Assembly (NCBI GenBank): GCA_044359155.1
Contig: JBIKMR010000271.1
Coordinates: forward strand, 1 to 5,875
Direction: 5' to 3'
Length of the DNA: 5,875 nucleotides
Source of the DNA: WGMK01 sp044359155
GTDB taxonomy: Bacteria > Hydrogenedentota > Hydrogenedentia > Hydrogenedentales > JAEUWI01
The position numbers were made by a program, and so were the translations under genes. A model generated the notes under the pieces. That model had not been told where the DNA came from and did no database searches. It saw nothing but the letters and a program-made list of their open reading frames with translations. Positions 1-3,970 of the stretch are shown here, piece after piece (the stretch's first letter is position 1; each line of letters starts with the position of its first letter).

Positions 1-608
1 ACCAGGAAGCCGTGCTGCCCGTGCTGCTCGAAGCCGTGGCCGCCGCCACTCCCGCCACCTACCCCGCCCTGCTGCAAACCTTGGGCCGCGTGGGTTCGCC
101 TGCCGCGCTCGAGGCCGTCGTCGCCGCACTCGGCAACGCCGACGTGACCGTGCAAGATGCCGCCGTCAACGTGCTCGACGACTGGACCACCGGCGACGCC
201 CTCCCCCACCTGCTCACGCTGGCGCAATCGGAAGACGAAGACCGCCACAAGCGCGGCCTCGGCGGCTACGTGCGTATCGCCCGCACCGAGGCCGACGCCA
301 CAAAGAAGGCTGATCTGCTCGACGCGGCCCTGCCGCTCTGCCGCAAGAAGGAAGACAAGTGGGTCGTCATCGCGGCCTACGGCACCGTGTGGAATGTGCG
401 CGCTTTCGATGCCCTGCAAGCTCAGCTGGCCGACACCGAAGTGGCAAACGAGGCAGGAGCCGCCATCATCAGCGTGGCCGAAGAACTGCCCAAGCTGGAC
501 CCGAACACCAAGCCCCGCGCCATCGAGGCGCTCGACGCCGTGCTCTCCGCTTGCGACCGGCAAGGTGTGCTCGACCGCGCTACCGCCGCCAAGGCCAAGT
601 TGGGCTAA
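1..608 (+). CDS. HEAT-repeat protein, C-terminal fragment (5' end outside window)
   Basis: The reading frame is open from the first bases (codons from base 3 read QEAVLPVLLEAV) and ends at TAA 606-608, leaving about 201 residues. The GTG at base 12 is internal and is not the true start. The protein is made of paired amphipathic helices typical of HEAT/PBS-lyase-like repeats, with segments such as LLQTLGRVGSPAALEAVVAAL, then RGLGGYVRIA, then a run of helices ending in EAGAAIISVAEEL. The pattern 'RGYxRIA ... ADLLDAALPLC ... EDKWVVIAAYG' resembles HEAT regions that I recall as common in large planctomycete and PVC-type proteins, where they form scaffolds for protein binding. No catalytic motif is visible in this part; other domains may lie upstream of the window. 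The next gene is convergent. Repeat class is fairly sure; function is unknown. Confidence 0.8.
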   Translation, partial: QEAVLPVLLEAVAAATPATYPALLQTLGRVGSPAALEAVVAALGNADVTVQDAAVNVLDDWTTGDALPHLLTLAQSEDEDRHKRGLGGYVRIARTEADATKKADLLDAALPLCRKKEDKWVVIAAYGTVWNVRAFDALQAQLADTEVANEAGAAIISVAEELPKLDPNTKPRAIEALDAVLSACDRQGVLDRATAAKAKLG

Positions 609-629
609 GGAATTCGCCTCCATTCTTAT

Positions 630-696
630 CCCCTCTCCACCGCTTCGGGGCTTGTCCGCCTCAGGTGGGGAGAGGGTTAGGGTGAGGGGGTGGGGG
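630..696. repeat. GC-rich imperfect inverted repeat followed by G-tracts (possible dispersed repeat or terminator)
   Basis: CCCTCTCC at 631-638 pairs with GGAGAGGG at 669-676. ACC 639-641 pairs with GGT 664-666, leaving two bulged G at 667-668, around a 22-nt loop. The right arm runs on into further G-tracts (680-682, 686-690, 692-696) with the wording GGAGAGGGTTAGGGTGAGGG. I recall near-identical wording in dispersed intergenic repeats of several bacterial phyla, but cannot confirm copy number from one window. It lies between two convergent genes, so it may act as a transcription stop for either, but there is no T-run like that of an intrinsic terminator. Confidence 0.55.
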
Positions 697-714
697 TGCT
701 TCGCAGCAGCAGCT

Positions 715-1173
715 TTAAGCCAACTGCACCATGCGGCCAATTTCGCTCAGCAACTCGGCGGAGCGATAAGGCTTGTGCAGCAGCGAAACGCTGGGGTCTT
801 CTGCTAGCAGGGATTCCAGTTCCGCCGGGCTATACCCTGTGGTAAAGATGACCGGCAACTTGGGGTCTGCTTGGCGGATATGGGCATACACGGCCTTGCC
901 GCTTCGCTTCGGCATCACCACGTCCAACACCGCAATTCGCACCGTGTCACGATTCTCGTCGAAAACCCGCAGCGCCTCGTCCCCATCTGCGGCAACCAGC
1001 ACATGGTGCCCGGCATTCTCCAGAATCCGGCAGGTGACCGAGCGGATAAGCTCGTCGTCTTCCGCCACCAGCAGGCACAGGGGCGCATGGGCGCGCCCGT
1101 CCCGGAGGGCCTGCTCGCATAGGTCGGCGGGTAAGGGGCTTAGATCCTTGAACGCACGAACTTCTTCAGCCAT
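715..1173 (-). CDS. Stand-alone CheY-like response regulator receiver protein
   Basis: The product is 152 residues starting at the ATG at 1173 (MAEEVRAFKD). Residues about 31-152 form one REC domain: the acidic pocket EDD follows the first strand (LLVAEDDE), the phospho-acceptor Asp is in LDVVMP (residue 84), the switch Thr pair is in FTTGY, and the conserved Lys is in HKPY (residue 134). No DNA-binding, GGDEF or other output domain follows, so it should signal by protein contact or form part of a phosphorelay. The REC sequence style (LDVVMPKRSG, IFTTGYSPAELE, LLHKPY) resembles receivers found at the C-terminus of hybrid histidine kinases. The first 30 residues are a short, unassigned extension. 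A GTG at 1197 would add 8 residues but has no clear ribosome binding site. No partner kinase lies in the window. Confidence 0.92.
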   Translation of the reverse strand: MAEEVRAFKDLSPLPADLCEQALRDGRAHAPLCLLVAEDDELIRSVTCRILENAGHHVLVAADGDEALRVFDENRDTVRIAVLDVVMPKRSGKAVYAHIRQADPKLPVIFTTGYSPAELESLLAEDPSVSLLHKPYRSAELLSEIGRMVQLA

Positions 1174-1180
1174 ATGCGAT

Positions 1181-1186
1181 ACCTCA
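1181..1186 (-). promoter_or_regulatory. Ribosome binding site deciding the receiver gene start
   Basis: On the minus strand TGAGGT lies 7 nt before the ATG at 1173. It favours this start over the upstream in-frame GTG at 1197. Confidence 0.65.
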
Positions 1187-1235
1187 GCAAATGACACTCA
1201 CGGCTTGGACAACAGGTAGAGCACGACACAACAAG

Positions 1236-1241
1236 TTTATA
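1236..1241 (-). promoter_or_regulatory. Possible -10 element (TATAAA) for the receiver gene
   Basis: On the minus strand TATAAA lies about 63 nt before the receiver start at 1173. At the expected -35 distance only a poor match (AACGTG, 1259-1264) is seen, so this is a tentative call from one hexamer in an AT-richer stretch. Confidence 0.3.
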
Positions 1242-1339
1242 ACAGATTATTGAAGTCGCACGTTCGATACCGTACCATTCCGGCAGGCGCACTCAAAATC
1301 ATGCGGAATCTTAGGCGCTTTCCTGTTCCCGGTCCAACA

Positions 1340-1370
1340 CAATTTTGCCCCGCTGCCCCCAGCAAAATTG
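1340..1370. repeat. Perfect 9-bp inverted repeat upstream of the rpmG promoter
   Basis: CAATTTTGC at 1340-1348 is the exact reverse complement of GCAAAATTG at 1362-1370, separated by 13 mostly C bases. It ends 27 bases before the -35 hexamer of the rpmG promoter. It could be an operator, a binding site for a dimeric regulator, or a hairpin of an unseen transcript. Confidence 0.55.
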
Positions 1371-1397
1371 AGGCGAATTGCGCCGGGAAAATTTTCT

Positions 1398-1425
1398 TTG
1401 ATCCGCCTGCGAATTTTGGTACTAT
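1398..1425 (+). promoter_or_regulatory. Sigma70-like promoter of rpmG-rpsD
   Basis: TTGATC (1398-1403) and TACTAT (1420-1425) are 16 bp apart; each matches the consensus hexamer at four of six positions. Transcription would start near 1432, giving a 5' leader of about 115 nt before rpmG. No other plus-strand hexamer pair of similar quality was seen between here and the gene. Confidence 0.5.
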
Positions 1426-1439
1426 ATGTGGCTCCACGT

Positions 1440-1507
1440 CTGTGTGCCCTTGGCGCACAGCGATATCCCCGCCGGTTTCCCTACGGAATCCCATTGCGGC
1501 GGCGGGG
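1440..1507 (+). promoter_or_regulatory. Structured 5' leader with two hairpins before rpmG
   Basis: Hairpin 1 pairs 1440-1448 with 1452-1460: nine pairs, one of them G-U, closing a CTT triloop. Hairpin 2 pairs 1467-1474 with 1500-1507 (CCCCGCCG with CGGCGGGG, perfect). Inside it a smaller hairpin pairs 1475-1480 with 1485-1490, with one T-T mismatch and a CTAC loop. No T-run follows, so it is not a terminator. Because S4 represses its own mRNA through leader structures in both Escherichia coli and Bacillus subtilis, a similar role here is plausible. That is inference from gene content; the fold was not matched to a known S4 leader. Confidence 0.5.
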
Positions 1508-1548
1508 AGTGATTATGGATAAAGCGAGTCTAGGGAGACGATACAGCC

Positions 1549-1722
1549 ATGGCCGGGAAGTCTAAGGAAACGCGCCGCCAGGTAATCCTCGAATGCACCG
1601 AGGCACCGGGCAGCTCGCGTTACTACACTGTGAAGAACGCGCGCACCACCACTGCACGCCTTGAATTGATGAAGTACAACAAGACGCTGCGCAAGCACAC
1701 CTTGCACCGCGAAAAGAAGTAA
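1549..1722 (+). CDS. rpmG: 50S ribosomal protein L33, zinc-free (C-minus) type
   Basis: This 57-residue protein starts MAGKSKETRRQVILECTE and ends RKHTLHREKK, the signature of bacterial L33, a small protein of the large ribosomal subunit near the E site. Length is normal for the family. A ribosome binding site (AGGGAGA, 1532-1538) lies 10 nt before ATG 1549, and an in-frame TAG at 1531-1533 excludes a longer start. Of the four cysteines that bind zinc in C-plus L33, only C16 remains; the others are replaced (A19, N44, L47), so zinc binding is not expected. It is followed after 34 nt by rpsD in the same direction, most likely on one mRNA with a structured leader. L33 more usually sits beside rpmB or before secE-nusG, so pairing with S4 is unusual. 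Confidence 0.95.
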   Translation: MAGKSKETRRQVILECTEAPGSSRYYTVKNARTTTARLELMKYNKTLRKHTLHREKK

Positions 1723-1756
1723 TTGCCGCATCAAGGCATAGGAGACGAGGGAATCC

Positions 1757-2371
1757 ATGGGTAGAAGCATGAAACCACGCACGAAGGTGAGCCGCCGCCT
1801 CGGCGTGTTCATTGGCGGCAGCGCTGAAGCTTTCGAGCGTCGCACATTTGCCCCCGGCCAGCATGGCCCCACGGGCGGACGCGGCAAGCTGTCCGACTAT
1901 GCCTTGCACCTGCGCGAAAAGCAGAAGCTGCAGTACCTCTACGGCGGCCTGCGCGAACGCCAGTTCCGTGGCTACGTGGATCGCGCCAAGCAGAGCAGCG
2001 GCAACACGGCCATCGTGCTGGTGCAGTTGCTCGAAACCCGCTTGGACAACGTGGTCTTCCGCATGGGCTTCGCCCGCACCCGCCTTCAGGCGCGCCAGCT
2101 GGTTGTGCATTGCCATGTGCTGCTTAACGGCCACAAGGTCAACAAGCCCGCCATCCAGTGCAAGGAAGGCGACGTGATCGAAGTGCGGAAGAAGAGCCAG
2201 GTGTCGCCGCTTATTCTCGGCAACATGTCCCGCGCGGAGAGCATAGTCATTCCCGAATGGCTTGAGCTCAACACCGAGGGATTCAAGGGCCGCGTGCGGA
2301 AGCTTCCGTATGACCCCGAGCTGGAAATCCCCGTGAACGTCCAGTACGTGATCGAATTCTACTCGCGCTAA
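1757..2371 (+). CDS. rpsD: 30S ribosomal protein S4, zinc-free type
   Basis: This 204-residue protein is close to the usual S4 length of about 205. S4 binds 16S rRNA early in assembly of the small subunit, and in some bacteria represses translation of its own operon. Visible landmarks are the N-terminal domain with FAPGQHG (31-37) and KLSDYALHLREKQKL (44-58), the S4 RNA-binding domain around 93-155 (TRLDNVVFRMGFARTRLQARQL, then LLNGHKVN, then KEGDVIEVR) and the C-terminal EFYSR. The N-terminal region has no cysteine, so the zinc site of C-plus S4 is absent. ATG 1757 is preceded by GAGGG (1747-1751); M5 is a less likely start. It follows rpmG by 34 nt and ends before a strong terminator. It is outside the usual rpsM-rpsK-rpsD-rpoA-rplQ cluster; whether a second copy exists cannot be seen here. 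Confidence 0.97.
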   Translation: MGRSMKPRTKVSRRLGVFIGGSAEAFERRTFAPGQHGPTGGRGKLSDYALHLREKQKLQYLYGGLRERQFRGYVDRAKQSSGNTAIVLVQLLETRLDNVVFRMGFARTRLQARQLVVHCHVLLNGHKVNKPAIQCKEGDVIEVRKKSQVSPLILGNMSRAESIVIPEWLELNTEGFKGRVRKLPYDPELEIPVNVQYVIEFYSR

Positions 2372-2395
2372 TCCGCGCCAACCAATCGTTTATTG

Positions 2396-2428
2396 CGCCG
2401 CCTCCCCCACCGGGAGGCGGCGTTTTTT
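2396..2428 (+). terminator. Rho-independent terminator of rpmG-rpsD
   Basis: CGCCGCCTCCC (2396-2406) and GGGAGGCGGCG (2412-2422) form a perfect 11-bp stem with a 5-base loop, followed directly by six T (2423-2428). It begins 25 nt after the rpsD stop. The minus-strand side lacks a clean T-run, so it serves mainly the plus strand. Confidence 0.93.
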
Positions 2429-2442
2429 ATTCACTCGCCAGC

Positions 2443-3321
2443 TTACGGCGCGAGAATGTTTGCCGCGTGCGGCAATACGCCGAAGGACACGGGCACCGTG
2501 CCTGCCGGGTCGCCGTCAATCTGGAGCGGGGCGGCTTCCGCCGCCGCAGGCTCGAATGTGATCTCCTTGCCCTGTGCATAGGTCACGTCGGTGCGCTCGA
2601 TGAAGGAAGGCCACCAGACGGAGCAGGCCATTGATATGCACTTGAGTGGGGTGATGTCGTGTATCAGGCAGACATCGAGCAAGCCATCGGTAGTTGAGGC
2701 CAATGGAGTCGAGGGAAACACTCCGGCGCTGTACACGCAGTTACCAACGATGGCGTATTGCGCGCGCTCGGAAATCACCTTGCCGTCCACGCTGACCCGC
2801 ACCTCGGGGTAACGGTAAGTCAGGATGGTCTCAATGGCGGGCTGCACCCAAATCCACAGGCTCGATGTGCGGCCACGGCGACTCTTTACCTTCGCGGTGA
2901 TTGCGGCATCCAGCCCGGCCCCGGCTCCCAACAGAAAGCGACGCCCGCGTGCTACCCCCAAGTCCATCGGCCGCACCTTCTGCCGATGAATCATCGCGGC
3001 CAGTTCGGCGGGCTTGCGCGGTATGCGAAACTGGCGCGCCACCACGTTGGCCGTGCCCACCGCCATCACCGTGAAGGGCACGCCGCTGTCCCCCAGGCCG
3101 TTTACCATTTCATTGGCGGTGCCGTCACCGCCCGTGGCCACAAAGCAATCGAAGCCCGCCCCCACCCGGTCCGCAGCAAAGGCCTCTGCATCGCCCGCCG
3201 CCTGGGTTACCAGGAGCTCCACGCGGTGCCCCAGCTTTTCCAGGGCATTGCGCAGCGCCACGGCCCGGCCCCTGCCCAAGCCGCCGCCCGCTATGGGGTT
3301 GGTGATGATGCAGATATTCAC
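2443..3321 (-). CDS. Diacylglycerol/lipid kinase family protein (YegS/DagK-like)
   Basis: The 292-residue protein has the layout of the DAGK catalytic family, soluble enzymes that phosphorylate diacylglycerol or related lipids with ATP at the membrane surface. Visible motifs are the N-terminal strand and glycine turn ITNPIAGGG (6-14), the nucleotide-binding GGDGT (64-68), VGTANVVARQF (88-98; the family often has LGTANVLAR or LGTGNDFAR), the GAGAGLDAAI turn (132-141), TDGLLDV (211-217) and QIDGDP (267-272) in the C-terminal beta domain. Length is typical. No signal peptide or membrane helix is seen. The start is GTG 3321: a stop lies in frame upstream with no ATG between, and MNICIITNPIAGGG fits the family N-terminus. 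The ribosome binding site is weak (AGAGA). Substrate cannot be told from sequence. It converges on rpsD and diverges from the DUF6526-type gene. Confidence 0.92.
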   Translation of the reverse strand: MNICIITNPIAGGGLGRGRAVALRNALEKLGHRVELLVTQAAGDAEAFAADRVGAGFDCFVATGGDGTANEMVNGLGDSGVPFTVMAVGTANVVARQFRIPRKPAELAAMIHRQKVRPMDLGVARGRRFLLGAGAGLDAAITAKVKSRRGRTSSLWIWVQPAIETILTYRYPEVRVSVDGKVISERAQYAIVGNCVYSAGVFPSTPLASTTDGLLDVCLIHDITPLKCISMACSVWWPSFIERTDVTYAQGKEITFEPAAAEAAPLQIDGDPAGTVPVSFGVLPHAANILAP

Positions 3322-3422
3322 GCGCGCAATCTCTTCATGGGCATAGTGTGCGCCGGGGTTTTGTTATTGCGCAAACATGGGCGCGCGGGATAGAGTGCCG
3401 CCTGCTTTCACTGGCCAAGAAC

Positions 3423-3428
3423 AAGGAG
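3423..3428 (+). promoter_or_regulatory. Ribosome binding site deciding the DUF6526-type start
   Basis: AAGGAG lies 8 nt before ATG 3437 and fixes this start over the in-frame ATG at 3377, which has no such site. Confidence 0.8.
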
Positions 3429-3436
3429 AATCGACC

Positions 3437-3889
3437 ATGAGCGAGACACGTGTACAGAATTACGCCAACCATCCCTATACCCCCAAGTGGTTTCTTGTGC
3501 AAGGATTGGCTGGCCTGCTGGGATTGGGCGTGATGGGATGGGGAGTGGTTACCACCGGCTCCGAGAATTCCCAATACTTCCTGGGAGTCGGGGCGCTTCT
3601 GGTAGGAATCACCGTGGCGACCATAAACCTGCAACTGCGGTCCACCGCGCTCAAGCTGCAAGACCGCATCATCCGCCTCGAATCCACCGTGCGCCTCTAC
3701 CGCGTACTGCCTGCCGACATGCACGCCCAGATTCCCACGTTGAGCCTTGGGCAGTTGGTCTGCCTGCGATTCGCATCCGATGCGGAACTGCCCGAGCTTA
3801 CCCGCAAGGTGCTGGCGGACAAGATTGAAGACCGCAAGACCATCAAGAAGATGGTGAAGAACTGGCAGGCGGACTGGATGCGCATCTAA
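3437..3889 (+). CDS. Small membrane protein of the DUF6526 type
   Basis: The product is 150 residues. The N-terminus MSETRVQNYANHPYTP is followed by two hydrophobic segments at about 17-39 and 46-66 (likely membrane helices forming a hairpin). A soluble cytoplasmic-looking tail then carries LKLQDRIIRLESTVRLYRVLP (72-92), LGQLVCLRFASDAELPELTRKVL (104-126) and a basic end KTIKKMVKNWQADWMRI. The pattern 'QNYANH', two helices, 'LQDRIIRLE', 'LRFASDxELP', 'IKKxxxNWxxDxxR' matches what I recall of DUF6526, a family without known function. Assignment is from memory of the motif pattern. It is a single-gene unit: divergent from the lipid kinase gene (115-nt gap) and convergent with the ThuA/Ig gene across a two-way terminator. 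No catalytic residues are evident. Confidence 0.85.
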   Translation: MSETRVQNYANHPYTPKWFLVQGLAGLLGLGVMGWGVVTTGSENSQYFLGVGALLVGITVATINLQLRSTALKLQDRIIRLESTVRLYRVLPADMHAQIPTLSLGQLVCLRFASDAELPELTRKVLADKIEDRKTIKKMVKNWQADWMRI

Positions 3890-3900
3890 TTTCATGGTCC

Positions 3901-3954
3901 CTAAAAGACCCCGGCGGCAGCGCGATGGATTCGCCTGCCGCCGGTTTCGTTTTA
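3901..3954. terminator. Bidirectional intrinsic terminator
   Basis: CCGGCGGCAG (3911-3920) pairs perfectly with CTGCCGCCGG (3935-3944). After one bulged C (3921), GCGA 3922-3925 pairs with TCGC 3931-3934 around a TGGAT loop. On the plus strand TTTCGTTTTA follows (3945-3954); on the minus strand the stem is followed by GGTCTTTTAG (3910-3901). It sits between two convergent gene ends at 3889 and 3971 and can end both transcripts. Confidence 0.85.
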
Positions 3955-3970
3955 GCATGACGTAATGTAA

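Larger units (their letters stand above)
1174..1548. other. Gene-free divergent intergenic region
   Basis: These 375 bases separate the minus-strand receiver gene from plus-strand rpmG. Open frames crossing the region carry no recognisable protein, have no ribosome binding sites and differ between strands, so I read it as non-coding. It holds a possible receiver promoter (1236-1241), a perfect 9-bp inverted repeat (1340-1370), a 13-base quasi-palindrome (1372-1384), the 8-base palindrome AAAATTTT (1388-1395), a sigma70-like promoter (1398-1425) and two hairpins of the rpmG leader (1440-1507). Nothing recognisable is seen in 1261-1338, and no tRNA cloverleaf is apparent. Confidence 0.7.

Noticed and set aside
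12..608. GTG at base 12 as a true gene start
   Set aside because: The frame is open to the window edge, codons before base 12 fit the same helix, and no ribosome binding site is visible.
1340..1370. Zur-type operator controlling zinc-free ribosomal proteins
   Set aside because: The 9-bp arms with a 13-base spacer do not fit the Zur boxes I know, which have compact palindromes around one central base. The zinc link rests only on protein type.
1440..1507. tRNA gene or known riboswitch before rpmG
   Set aside because: The two hairpins do not form a cloverleaf, there is no T-loop consensus or matching acceptor stem, and no riboswitch core that I recognise is present.
1237..1522. Overlapping open frames on both strands in the receiver-rpmG gap
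   Set aside because: They have no ribosome binding sites and no family resemblance, and they cover inverted repeats, a promoter and leader hairpins, which explain the region better.
1562..2134. Minus-strand open frame across rpmG and rpsD
   Set aside because: It is antisense to two clear ribosomal protein genes; the translation is low-complexity and unlike any known protein.
2758..3393. Plus-strand open frame (211 codons) opposite the lipid kinase gene
   Set aside because: It is a shadow of the kinase gene, whose GGDGT and other family motifs are clear. The shadow has no recognisable motif.
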